Shown here one piece after another: positions 1 to 7,192 of a DNA stretch of 15,410 bases. Every line of letters starts with the position of its first letter. The first letter of the stretch is position 1. This DNA is from an uncultured Dietzia sp. (GTDB taxonomy: Bacteria > Actinomycetota > Actinomycetes > Mycobacteriales > Mycobacteriaceae), in contig CAMNYG010000006.1 of the NCBI GenBank assembly GCA_946570335.1, positions 1 to 15,410 of the forward strand, in the 5' to 3' direction. The notes under the pieces were generated by a model. It did not search any database and had not been told where the DNA came from. It saw only the letters and a list, made by a program, of their open reading frames with translations. Made by a program: the position numbers and the translations under genes.

Positions 1-22
1 CACCGCCGAACACAACTTGATA

Positions 23-57
23 CACAGCGGGAGGGACACAACGTCCCTCCCGCTGTG
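23..57 (+). terminator. Strong hairpin, probable terminator of the upstream gene
   Basis: Bases 23-37 and 43-57 are perfect reverse complements, giving a 15-bp GC-rich stem with a 5-base loop (ACAAC). What follows (GCTATTTCC) has only a short T run, so this is not a classic U-tract terminator, although actinobacterial terminators often lack one. The symmetry would let it work in either direction. The next gene starts about 70 bases downstream on the + strand, so it most likely ends the transcript of the preceding gene, tyrS in related genomes. Bases 1-22 hold nothing I can assign. Confidence 0.7.
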
Positions 58-113
58 GCTATTTCCGATCAGCTGGCTGTAAGCCCGAACCCGAGCCGAC
101 TTCCCGGCGCACG

Positions 114-119
114 TAAGGT
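114..119 (+). promoter_or_regulatory. Candidate -10 hexamer TAAGGT for the TPR gene (leaderless), or its ribosome binding site
   Basis: TAAGGT fits the actinobacterial -10 pattern TANNNT. Exactly 7 bases separate it from GTG at 127, so transcription would begin at or next to that codon. The same bases (TAAGG) could instead be a weak ribosome binding site at ordinary spacing. A promoter is expected here because a strong hairpin closes the upstream unit. No -35 box is visible. Confidence 0.35.
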
Positions 120-126
120 GAATGAC

Positions 127-1230
127 GTGAACGATTCCCGGTCAGACAGTGCAGATCACTCACCTCGCCGTGGCGACCGCGACATACCTCGCCGAGGCGA
201 CCGGGCCGGCAACGCGCGACGGCGGGACAACAGTTCCTATGGAGAGCGTCGGGGCAAGCGCTACGACGGACGCGGGTCCGAGAGCAGCGGGTCCAACGGA
301 CACGGTGGAAGACCTCGGGGGGAAGGCGGCACGCGACACGACGGTGCTGGCCCGCGTCGCGGTGCGGGCCCCCACCGAGGTGACGGACCCCGGCGGGCGC
401 CGCGCAGTAGTGACGGACGCAGAGACACGGATTTCCGTGGAGGAGGACGCGCCGGAGGAGACCCGCGAAAGTCCGGGGGGCGGCGGGGCGGCGAGGATCG
501 GCCCTTCGGTTCCGACCGTCCGGGCCCCGGACGACCCGGACAGGACGCCCGGTCCGCGGCTCGGGCTGATGAACCCGTGCTCCCGGAGGACATCGAGGCA
601 ACGGACCTCGATCCGGAGATCAGACGGGATCTGCGAGGTCTCGACAAATCCAACGCAGAGACCGTCGCCAAGCACCTCGTCGCCGCGATGTACTTTGTCG
701 ACGACGACCCGGAGCTCGCACTCGCACACGGTCGCGCGGCCAAGAACCGGGCTGGTCGCATCGGTGTGGTACGCGAAACGCTCGGCGTTCTCGCCTACCG
801 CGCGGCCCAGTGGTCAGAAGCCCTCGCTGAACTGCGTGCCGCACGCCGCATCTCCGGCGGTCCCGGGCTGCTGGCCATGATGGCCGACTGCGAGCGTGGA
901 CTGGAGCGTCCCCAGCGCGCCATCGAACTGGCACGGGGCGACGAATCGCGACAGCTCGAGGGCGAAGACCTGGTCGAGCTCCGAATCGTCGAGGCCGGCG
1001 CCCGGATCGACATGGGCCAATTGGACGCCGCACTCGTCACCCTTCAGGACGCCGGTGTCTCCCCCGAGGCCCGGGGCGAATCAGCCGCGCGGCTCGACTA
1101 CGCCTACGCCGAGGTTCTTCTCGCCGCCGGCCGTAAGTCCGAGGCCGCGGAGTGGTTCGGCCACGCCGTGGCCGCAGATCCCGGGCAGAACACCGACGCC
1201 GAATCGCGTCTCGCCGAGTTGGGGGACTGA
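127..1230 (+). CDS. TPR-repeat protein with long disordered Arg/Gly-rich N-terminus (Rv1691-like)
   Basis: A 367-residue protein of unknown function. Residues 1-147 are low-complexity and rich in Arg, Gly, Asp, Ser and Pro, with recurring RRGDR and RGG-like pieces, so they are probably disordered and basic. Residues 148-367 are Ala/Leu/Glu-rich helices resembling tetratricopeptide repeats, such as the part around ALVTLQDAG and the last repeat around SEAAEWFGHAVAADP. This half matches the Rv1691 family by position and character. The frame stays open up to a GTG at 55, but that codon lies inside the terminator stem. I chose GTG 127 because TAAGG or TAAGGT precedes it by 7-8 bases; GTG 118 is the alternative. 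There is no signal peptide or membrane segment, so it is probably cytoplasmic. TPR domains usually bind proteins and RGG-type tails often bind RNA, but neither role is shown here. Confidence 0.85.
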   Translation: MNDSRSDSADHSPRRGDRDIPRRGDRAGNARRRDNSSYGERRGKRYDGRGSESSGSNGHGGRPRGEGGTRHDGAGPRRGAGPHRGDGPRRAPRSSDGRRDTDFRGGGRAGGDPRKSGGRRGGEDRPFGSDRPGPGRPGQDARSAARADEPVLPEDIEATDLDPEIRRDLRGLDKSNAETVAKHLVAAMYFVDDDPELALAHGRAAKNRAGRIGVVRETLGVLAYRAAQWSEALAELRAARRISGGPGLLAMMADCERGLERPQRAIELARGDESRQLEGEDLVELRIVEAGARIDMGQLDAALVTLQDAGVSPEARGESAARLDYAYAEVLLAAGRKSEAAEWFGHAVAADPGQNTDAESRLAELGD

Positions 1231-1237
1231 CGAACCT

Positions 1238-2236
1238 GTGTCTTCTCGTAGTCTCGCCTCCCGCCACGACGCCCTTCTCGTCGACCTCGACGGGACCCTG
1301 ATCCGGGGAACCCAACCGATTCCGGGTGTGGCCCAAGCGCTCGAGGCGTCCGGACTGCCGGTGGTATACGTGACCAACAACGCGAGCCGGGCACCATCGG
1401 ACACCGCGGCTCACCTCCAGGGCATGGGATACTCGGCACGAACTGACGAGGTGATGACGAGCGCGCAGGCGGCCGTCGTGATGCTCGCCGAACACGTGGC
1501 GCCCGGAGCGAGGGTTCTGGTGGTGGGGCACGACAGTTTCCGGGATCTCGTCCGCCAAGCCGGCTACGAGGTGGTTCTTTCAGCGGATGAACACCCCGAG
1601 GCCGTTCTGCAGGGACTGTCCCGGGAACTGACCTGGGCTGACCTCGCCGAAGGGTGCCTGGCGATCCGTACCGGCATCCCGTGGATCGCGTCGAACACCG
1701 ACGCGACCCTGCCCACCGAACGCGGACTCCTGCCGGGTAACGGCTCGCTCGTCACGGCCATGAAGACCGCGACCGACCGTGAGCCGGTGGTCGCCGGCAA
1801 ACCGGCGGCAGGAGTTCTGCACGCTGCAGCTGCGCTTGCTGATGCGAAGCGTCCGCTCGTCGTCGGCGACCGTCTCGACACGGATATCGAGGGTGCTGTG
1901 GCCGCGGGGATGCCGGCCCTGATGGTGCTGACCGGCGTCCACGGGCCCTCCGACCTCCTGGCAGCGCCGCCGTTCCGGCGTGCGACTCATCTCGCGTACG
2001 ACCTGGCAACGGTGAACGCGACAGGCGAGGACCCGCGGATCGCCACCGCAGCCGAGATCATCGGCTCCGTCGTAGCCGGTGTGCTTCTCGTGGAGGAGCT
2101 GCCGTCCGGTCTGCAGGGCGTCGCCCTGGCCCGCGCCGTGATCCGCCACGGATGGGAGCACGGGGCGTCCCGCGTGGATGCGGATACGCCGATGGTCAGG
2201 TCCCGCCTGGCGGATGCAGGGTTCGTCGTCGGCTAG
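1238..2236 (+). CDS. HAD-superfamily (subclass IIA) phosphatase, probable glycerol-3-phosphate phosphatase
   Basis: A 332-residue homologue of M. tuberculosis Rv1692, which is reported to dephosphorylate glycerol 3-phosphate during recycling of glycerophospholipid head groups. All four HAD motifs are present: DLDGTL with nucleophile D16 and acid D18, the Thr of VTNNAS at residue 46, Lys188 in VVAGKP, and GDRLDTD with D211 and D216. The layout is the NagD/phosphoglycolate-phosphatase type with a C2-type cap between motifs II and III. Residues from about 264 to 332 form a C-terminal extension beyond the HAD core, corresponding to the GNAT-like extension described in Rv1692. GTG 1238 was chosen because the frame further upstream lies inside the preceding gene and reads as low-complexity shadow. 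The start is 7 bases after that gene's stop, with a GGGGGA stretch upstream as a possible ribosome binding site, so the two are probably cotranscribed. Substrate is inferred from the family. Confidence 0.88.
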   Translation: MSSRSLASRHDALLVDLDGTLIRGTQPIPGVAQALEASGLPVVYVTNNASRAPSDTAAHLQGMGYSARTDEVMTSAQAAVVMLAEHVAPGARVLVVGHDSFRDLVRQAGYEVVLSADEHPEAVLQGLSRELTWADLAEGCLAIRTGIPWIASNTDATLPTERGLLPGNGSLVTAMKTATDREPVVAGKPAAGVLHAAAALADAKRPLVVGDRLDTDIEGAVAAGMPALMVLTGVHGPSDLLAAPPFRRATHLAYDLATVNATGEDPRIATAAEIIGSVVAGVLLVEELPSGLQGVALARAVIRHGWEHGASRVDADTPMVRSRLADAGFVVG

Positions 2237-2239
2237 CGT
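2234..2239 (+). promoter_or_regulatory. Candidate -10 hexamer TAGCGT overlapping the phosphatase stop codon
   Basis: TAGCGT fits TANNNT, and its first three bases are the TAG stop of the phosphatase gene. Seven bases separate it from GTG 2247, the spacing expected of a leaderless transcript. It would drive the small gene, tlyA, nadK and perhaps recN. No -35 box is recognisable. One short AT-containing hexamer is weak evidence by itself; the recurrence of the arrangement elsewhere in the window is what raises it. Confidence 0.35.
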
Positions 2240-2246
2240 GGTGCAC

Positions 2247-2465
2247 GTGAGCACACCCGCACCGCACCCACGTCCCGGGCCCTCCGGGCCGGACGTCGAC
2301 GAACTCCGTGCCGCGTTCGACGACCTCCTCGCCGACTCGGCAGCCACCGACGGTACAGGGGTCCACGACGCCGGGGAGAGCGTTCGCGATGAGCAGGTGG
2401 CCGCGCTCGACGCAGCCCATGAGCTCCTCGCCGACGCATTAGCTGCACTGGACGCGCAACGCTGA
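2247..2465 (+). CDS. Small conserved-context hypothetical protein (Rv1693 position)
   Basis: A 72-residue acidic, Ala/Asp-rich protein with no domain I recognise. The N-terminus is Pro-rich (STPAPHPRPGPSGPD). It is followed by two helix-prone stretches, DELRAAFDDLLADS and VAALDAAHELLADALAAL, separated by a Gly/Thr-containing linker. No signal peptide, membrane segment or metal-binding motif is visible. M. tuberculosis has a similarly small unknown gene (Rv1693) at the same place between the phosphatase gene and tlyA, which supports its being real. GTG 2247 was chosen over the nearby GTGs at 2238 and 2241 because it sits 7 bases after a candidate -10 hexamer. Its stop overlaps the tlyA start by one base (TGATG), so translation is probably coupled. 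Function unknown. Confidence 0.65.
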   Translation: MSTPAPHPRPGPSGPDVDELRAAFDDLLADSAATDGTGVHDAGESVRDEQVAALDAAHELLADALAALDAQR

Positions 2466-3283
2466 TGGCGGCACGACGGAGGCGACTCGACGCCGAACTC
2501 GTCCGGCGCAAGATGTGCGACAGCCGCGAACGCGCCAGAGCTCTCATCGCCGACGGACGGGTGATCGTCAACGGGGTGGCTGCGTCCAAACCCGCAACGC
2601 AGGTGGAACCCACCACGTCGATAGCGCTGACCGCCTCGGACGAGCCGGACTGGGCCTCCCGCGGGGCGCACAAGCTACTGGGCGCACTCGATACCTTTGA
2701 GGTCACCGTGGAGGGTGCGCGCTGTCTGGATGCGGGCGCATCCACCGGTGGATTCACCGATGTGCTCCTAGCCCGCGGTGCGGCACGCGTCGAAGCCGTC
2801 GACGTGGGGTACGGACAACTCGTGTGGCGACTGCGGAGCGACGAACGCGTGGGGGTGCACGATAAGACCAATGTGCGCTCGCTGGCACCGGAGGACATCG
2901 GGGGAGAGGTGGACCTCGTGGTCTCCGACCTGTCGTTCATCTCATTGGCGCTGGTGTTTCCGGCTCTGGCCCGCTGCGTCAGGCCCGGCGGTGATCTGCT
3001 GCCCATGGTCAAGCCCCAGTTCGAAGTGGGACGCGAGCGGGTCGGACAGGGTGGGGTTGTCCGTGACCCGGGTCTGCGGATCGAGTCCGTGACCGGGGTC
3101 GCCCGCGCGGCTGCCGCACTCGGGTTGGAGACCCGGGGTTGTGTGGCCAGCCCGTTGCCCGGTCCGTCCGGGAACGTGGAGTATTTTCTGCATCTGCGCA
3201 GAGTGGGAGAAACGGAACAGGTGGAACTTACCGGCAGCGCTGTAGACGCGATCCGTACCGCGGTCGAGGAGGGGCCCCGATGA
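2465..3283 (+). CDS. tlyA: TlyA, 16S/23S rRNA (cytidine-2'-O)-methyltransferase
   Basis: A 272-residue protein that in mycobacteria methylates the 2'-OH of C1409 in 16S and C1920 in 23S rRNA, using S-adenosylmethionine; its loss gives capreomycin and viomycin resistance. Residues 5-60 form an S4 RNA-binding domain (RLDAELVRR through DGRVIVNG). From residue 65 there is an FtsJ/RrmJ-type Rossmann methyltransferase with SAM motif LDAGASTGGF (88-97). The K-D-K-E catalytic tetrad reads K70, D155 (SDLSF), K183 (MVKPQF) and E239 (NVEYF). The segment joining the domains, RAWV in M. tuberculosis as recalled, is PDWA here (61-64), keeping only the Trp. Start ATG 2465 shares its A with the previous stop and has no clear ribosome binding site, as expected for coupled translation. 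Its own stop overlaps the nadK start by 4 bases. Confidence 0.95.
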   Translation: MAARRRRLDAELVRRKMCDSRERARALIADGRVIVNGVAASKPATQVEPTTSIALTASDEPDWASRGAHKLLGALDTFEVTVEGARCLDAGASTGGFTDVLLARGAARVEAVDVGYGQLVWRLRSDERVGVHDKTNVRSLAPEDIGGEVDLVVSDLSFISLALVFPALARCVRPGGDLLPMVKPQFEVGRERVGQGGVVRDPGLRIESVTGVARAAAALGLETRGCVASPLPGPSGNVEYFLHLRRVGETEQVELTGSAVDAIRTAVEEGPR

Positions 3284-4209
3284 CCGGCACAAAGACCCGG
3301 GCCCCGGGCCGGCGGATTCTTCTCGAGCCCAACATCGGGCGGCCGGACATCGTGGCCACCGTCGCCCAGGTCGTACAGGCGTGCGCAGGCCACGGCATCG
3401 CTGTTCGCATGCTTGCGGACACCAGTGCACATGTGGCCACCGGGATCGCGGTGGAGACGGTTCCCGATACGCCCGACGCGGCCGACGGCTGCGAGCTCGT
3501 CCTGGTACTCGGAGGGGACGGCACCTTCCTCCGCGCGTGCCAGTACGCCAACGCGGCGGATGTCCCGGTGCTCGGCGTCAACCTCGGCCACATCGGGTTC
3601 CTGGCCGAGTCCGAGGTCGAGTCGCTCAGTGGCGTCGTCGAACAGATCGCCGCACGCGACTACCGGGTGGTCGAGAGAATGACCGTCGAAGCGACCATCA
3701 TCAACGGCGACACCGTACTCGGGCGCGACTGGGCGCTCAACGAGGTCAGCATCGAGAAGGTGTCACGGCAAGGAGTGCTCGAGGTCTCCGTCGAGATCGA
3801 CGGCCGGCCTGTGAGCGACTACGGGTGCGACGGTATGCTCGTGTCCACACCGACGGGATCCACCGCGTATGCGTTCTCGGCCGGTGGCCCGATCGTGTGG
3901 CCCGAACTCGACGCGATCCTGGTCGTTCCGAACAACGCCCATGCGTTGTTCGCCCGACCGATGGTGGTCGCGCCCACCTCAAGGGTCGCGGTGGAGACGG
4001 GCGTGAGGTCCGTGCCCTGCGTGGTGGTCCTCGACGGGCGAAGGACGATCGACGCGCCCCCCGGCAGCCGCGTGGAGGTCGTCCGCGGAAGTCGGCCGGT
4101 CAAGTGGGTCAGGCTGGACGACTCCCCGTTCACCGATCGACTGGTGACCAAGTTCGAACTGCCCGTCACGGGGTGGCGCGGACGGTCAGGTGTCCGCCCC
4201 CTCGCCTAG
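3280..4209 (+). CDS. nadK: NAD kinase
   Basis: A 309-residue ATP- (or polyphosphate-) dependent NAD kinase (PpnK, Rv1695 family) that phosphorylates NAD+ to NADP+ in the cytoplasm and so supplies NADPH-dependent biosynthesis. Diagnostic motifs are GGDG at residues 78-81 followed by TFLRA, the NE pair at 154-155 that binds the nicotinamide ribose, and the glycine-rich motif TPTGSTAYAFSAGGP beginning at Thr190. The C-terminal VKWVRLDDSPFTDRLV and LPVTGWRGR segments are typical of actinobacterial members. ATG 3280 overlaps the tlyA stop (ATGA) and has a good ribosome binding site, GAGGAGG, about 7 bases upstream. The frame remains open upstream inside tlyA, but that part reads as shadow. Length is normal for the family. 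The stop TAG doubles as the start of a candidate -10 box for recN. Confidence 0.96.
   Translation: MTGTKTRAPGRRILLEPNIGRPDIVATVAQVVQACAGHGIAVRMLADTSAHVATGIAVETVPDTPDAADGCELVLVLGGDGTFLRACQYANAADVPVLGVNLGHIGFLAESEVESLSGVVEQIAARDYRVVERMTVEATIINGDTVLGRDWALNEVSIEKVSRQGVLEVSVEIDGRPVSDYGCDGMLVSTPTGSTAYAFSAGGPIVWPELDAILVVPNNAHALFARPMVVAPTSRVAVETGVRSVPCVVVLDGRRTIDAPPGSRVEVVRGSRPVKWVRLDDSPFTDRLVTKFELPVTGWRGRSGVRPLA
3929..3952. repeat. Perfect 10-bp inverted repeat inside nadK
   Basis: Bases 3929-3938 (CGAACAACGC) and 3943-3952 (GCGTTGTTCG) are exact reverse complements around a 4-base loop CCAT, so the mRNA could form a stable stem-loop. It encodes the conserved NNAHALF stretch of NAD kinase, so the symmetry may simply follow from that amino-acid sequence and codon choice. 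It is not at a gene end and has no T run, so I do not call it a terminator. Confidence 0.5.
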
Positions 4210-4212
4210 GGT
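4207..4212 (+). promoter_or_regulatory. Candidate -10 hexamer TAGGGT overlapping the nadK stop codon
   Basis: TAGGGT fits TANNNT and begins with the nadK stop codon TAG. Six bases follow before recN GTG 4219, compatible with a leaderless recN transcript. The overlapping AGGGTGG could instead act as a ribosome binding site, though only 4 bases from the start, which is short. No LexA-type palindrome (CGAAC-N4-GTTCG) is visible upstream, so SOS control is not indicated at this site. Confidence 0.35.
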
Positions 4213-4218
4213 GGTTGC

Positions 4219-5964
4219 GTGCTCACGGAACTCCGGATCAGTGGTCTAGGCGTCATCGACGAGGCCGTCGCCGAGTTTTCGCCCGGCCTGTCGGTCCTCA
4301 CCGGTGAGACCGGTGCCGGGAAGACGATGGTGGTCACAGGCCTGAGGTTGTTGGCCGGTGGGCGTGCCGACCCCGGCCGGGTCCGTCGTGGTGCCGACAA
4401 AGCCCTCGTCGAGGGGCGATTCGACCTGAACGCGTCCGCCACGATGGACGCTGCGGATCGACGCGAGCTGGACGAACTCCTGGAGAACTCCGACGCCGAG
4501 TTGGATGAGGACGGCAGTGTGATCGCCGTGCGACGTGTCGGTGCGGACGGTCGGTCCAGAGCCCGCCTCGGCGGGCGGTCCGTACCCGCGGGGACCCTCG
4601 CGCGCTTCTGCGCGCCGGTGCTCGCAGTGCACGGTCAGAACGACCAGCTTCGACTCCTCCGTGCGGATCATCAACGCGATGCCGTCGACGCCCACGGTGG
4701 TGACGCGGCACGTTCGGCGCTCGACGCCTACCGTGACACCTACCGCCGCTGGCGTGCGGCCGAGGCGTCGCTGGCAGAACGTACGGGCCGGGCCCGCGAG
4801 CTGGCGCGTGAGGCAGACCTGTTGCGGATGGGGCTCGAGGAGATCGACGGATTGAACCCGCAGCCGGGGGAGGAGGCCGAACTCGACGCCCTCATCCGGC
4901 GCTTGTCCGATTCCGAGGAACTTCGGGAGATCGCAGGTGCCGCGCACGGGTTCCTCGCCGGCGATGGTGAGAGCGTCGAACCAGTGGTCGGGGCGTTGGA
5001 CCAGCTTCGGCAGCGGATGGCCGGCGCCGGCGATCCCGCACTCGAGCCCATCGCCACGAGCATCGGCCAGGCCGTCGCCGCGTTGGGCGATGCCGCCACC
5101 GAGCTCGGCCTCTACCTGGCCGAACTTCCCGTGGACGCCGCAGATCTGGATTCGGCGCTGGCACGCCGGCACGAGCTGCGGGCCCTCACCCGCAAGTACG
5201 GCACGGATGTGGATGATGTGATCGCCTGGGCCGAGAAGGCCCGCGTCAGACTGACCGAGGTCGACACGTCGGATTCCGCGGTGGCGGAACTTCAGGCCAC
5301 GGTCGCCGGACTGGCCGACGAGTTGGTCGAACGAGGTGCCGCTCTGACGAAGGTCCGTCGGGCGGCGGGCGAGGACCTGGCGGAACGTGTCTCTGCCGAA
5401 CTCGCGGAGCTGTCGATGGGCGGGGCCCGGCTCGCGGTAAGGATCACCCCCTCCGGGGAGGGCCTCGCCGGCGCGACCGAGTCCGGGCTCGACGACGTGG
5501 CGCTCGAATTGGAAGGCCCCTCGGGTGCTGTGCCGTTGGGCAGAGGTGCCTCAGGAGGCGAACTGTCGCGTGTGATGCTCGCACTGGAGGTGGTGCTGGC
5601 CGAACGCTCCGGGGGAGGGACACTGGTGTTCGATGAGGTCGACGCCGGAGTCGGTGGCCGGGCGGCGTTGAGTATCGGCAGGCGACTGGCTGGTCTCGCT
5701 CGTACGCATCAGGTCATCGCGGTGACCCACCTCGCCCAGGTCGCGGCCTATGCCGACACTCATCTGGTCGTACACAAGGACGCGGATTCCCAGGGCAGCT
5801 CCACCGTGGTCTCGGCAGTCCGGCCGGTGGCCGATTCGGACAGGGTCACCGAGTTGGCGAGGATGCTCGCCGGTATGGAGGACACCGACACCGGTCTGGC
5901 CCACGCGCGCGAACTGTTGGAGACGGCCCAGAGGCAAAAGTCTCAAGCTCAAGTCGACCGTTAA
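4219..5964 (+). CDS. recN: DNA repair protein RecN (SMC-like ATPase)
   Basis: A 581-residue SMC-family ATPase acting early in double-strand-break repair by holding or tethering DNA ends together for RecA-dependent recombination. The N-terminal half-ATPase starts at residue 1 with Walker A GETGAGKT (29-36). A central region of roughly residues 155-375 is helical and heptad-rich, forming the short coiled-coil arms. The C-terminal half carries the ABC signature SGGELSR (445-451) and Walker B LVFDEVDAGVGG with D472 and E473, followed by the conserved VTHLAQVAAYAD segment. Length is standard for the family. GTG 4219 begins exactly at the conserved MLTELRI N-terminus. The gene follows nadK by 9 bases, as in mycobacteria. 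The C-terminal end after DTGLAHARELL is short and polar. Confidence 0.96.
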   Translation: MLTELRISGLGVIDEAVAEFSPGLSVLTGETGAGKTMVVTGLRLLAGGRADPGRVRRGADKALVEGRFDLNASATMDAADRRELDELLENSDAELDEDGSVIAVRRVGADGRSRARLGGRSVPAGTLARFCAPVLAVHGQNDQLRLLRADHQRDAVDAHGGDAARSALDAYRDTYRRWRAAEASLAERTGRARELAREADLLRMGLEEIDGLNPQPGEEAELDALIRRLSDSEELREIAGAAHGFLAGDGESVEPVVGALDQLRQRMAGAGDPALEPIATSIGQAVAALGDAATELGLYLAELPVDAADLDSALARRHELRALTRKYGTDVDDVIAWAEKARVRLTEVDTSDSAVAELQATVAGLADELVERGAALTKVRRAAGEDLAERVSAELAELSMGGARLAVRITPSGEGLAGATESGLDDVALELEGPSGAVPLGRGASGGELSRVMLALEVVLAERSGGGTLVFDEVDAGVGGRAALSIGRRLAGLARTHQVIAVTHLAQVAAYADTHLVVHKDADSQGSSTVVSAVRPVADSDRVTELARMLAGMEDTDTGLAHARELLETAQRQKSQAQVDR

Positions 5965-5990
5965 CCCGACACGCCGGGGTCGCCTCCCTG

Positions 5991-6013
5991 ATCACTTGAA
6001 TCACACGCGTGAT
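5991..6013. promoter_or_regulatory. ATCAC/GTGAT half-site cluster, possible operator upstream of steA
   Basis: ATCAC occurs at 5991-5995 and 6000-6004, and its reverse complement GTGAT at 6009-6013, so three half-sites begin at exact 9-base intervals. The last two form an inverted repeat (ATCAC-ACGC-GTGAT), and the third overlaps the candidate -10 box of steA. The arrangement resembles a repressor operator. I do not recognise the regulator, and short half-sites can arise by chance. Confidence 0.35.
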
Positions 6014-6016
6014 ACT
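6011..6016 (+). promoter_or_regulatory. Candidate -10 box GATACT for leaderless steA-steB transcript
   Basis: GATACT differs from TATACT at one position and lies 7 bases before ATG 6024, which has no ribosome binding site. The 59-base recN-steA gap is among the few non-coding stretches here, so a promoter is plausible. TTGAAT at 5996 resembles a -35 box, but the spacing to GATACT is too short for it to serve as one. Confidence 0.4.
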
Positions 6017-6023
6017 CCTGCAC

Positions 6024-7192
6024 ATGAAGATGTCGGGTCTGCTCAATCGTCGTTCCACCGACCTCGCCGGGATCGTCGGTGTCCTCCGTCAGCTACCCGC
6101 GGGGGCTCCGGCACCCCGGAGACTCGGGGCAAAGGATGTGGTGGTGCTCGACCTCAACCGCACCTCCGCGGAGACCGCCCACGCGGTGGTCGACGCAGGC
6201 GTGGCGGCTGTCGTGCACGTTCCCAGGTCGGGTGAGGAGAGGCTGCCCCGCGCGGCATACCGGATCCTCGCCGGGTCCACGGTGCCGGTGATCGAGGACG
6301 CCGACCTGGCCGACGTTCCTGACGGCACCCGCGTCCGCATCGACGAGGGCGTGGTCTACGCCGTCAAGTCCGATGACGAGCTCGCGACCGGGCGCGAAGC
6401 CGGTTCCGCCACTCTCCTCGCCGAGGTCGACTCGGCCGAGAACGCGTACGTGGAGTCGGCACTGGCGCACCTTGCCAATGCCACCGAGTTCCTGAGCATC
6501 GAGCACCAGCTCCTCCTCGACGGCGAAGGTCTGCCGCAGATCGACGTCGACTTCGTCGATCGCCACGTCGTGGTGGTGACCGGGGACGAGGCCTCGAAGG
6601 GGCAGCTCGCAGACCTCAAACCCTTCATCCGGGAGTACCGTCCCGTTCTGGTCGGAGTGGACGGGGGCGCCGAGCTGCTGCGCGCGGCCCGGCTGACGGC
6701 CGACGTCGTCGTCGCCACCCCCACCGAGGTCTCCGACGAGGTTCTCACCGATGCCGCCGTGCTGGTGGTCCCCGCCGACCGCGACGGCCGGGCGGAAGGC
6801 CTCGAGCGGATCACCGACCTCGGCGTGGGAGCGACGACGTTCCCCGCAGCGGCCACCGCTCGGGACATGGCCCTGCTGCTCGCCTTCCACGGTGGCGCCG
6901 AGATGATCGTCACCACCGGCGAGAACCGTGGTCTCGAGAACGCCTTCAGTGCAGCCTCGGCGCCGTCATCGACCATGGTCGACACCGCCGTGTCGGCCCG
7001 CCTGGTCCACGCCGAGGCCTGCTCGACCCTGTACCGGTCGCGCGGTACCGGGCTCGGACTCGCACTGATCGTGCTCGCCGCGCTCGTCGCGGTGGCCGTC
7101 GTGGTGGTGGCCCGTGACTCCGCCCAGGACCTGCTGATCTGGGCCATCGAGACCTGGAACACCTTCGCCCTGTGGGTCCAGGGACTCTTCCG

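Noticed and set aside
149..880. Second + strand frame through the disordered part of the TPR gene
   Set aside because: It shows no recognisable domain and ends inside the real TPR coding region; the biased composition keeps several frames open.
2241..2254. CACGTG-centred sequence as a parS site near the ParA/ScpAB theme
   Set aside because: The flanks do not match GTTTCACGTGAAAC, and the other CACGTG occurrences in the window also fail.
1580..2671. Long antisense open frames, here and at 2233-3591, 11259-12497 and 12404-13435
   Set aside because: They lie opposite genes with unmistakable family motifs, their products are low-complexity Arg/Pro/Gly/Ser-rich, and long stop-free antisense frames are normal in GC-rich DNA.
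4190..4218. SOS (LexA) box for recN
   Set aside because: No CGAAC-N4-GTTCG-like palindrome is visible before the recN start.
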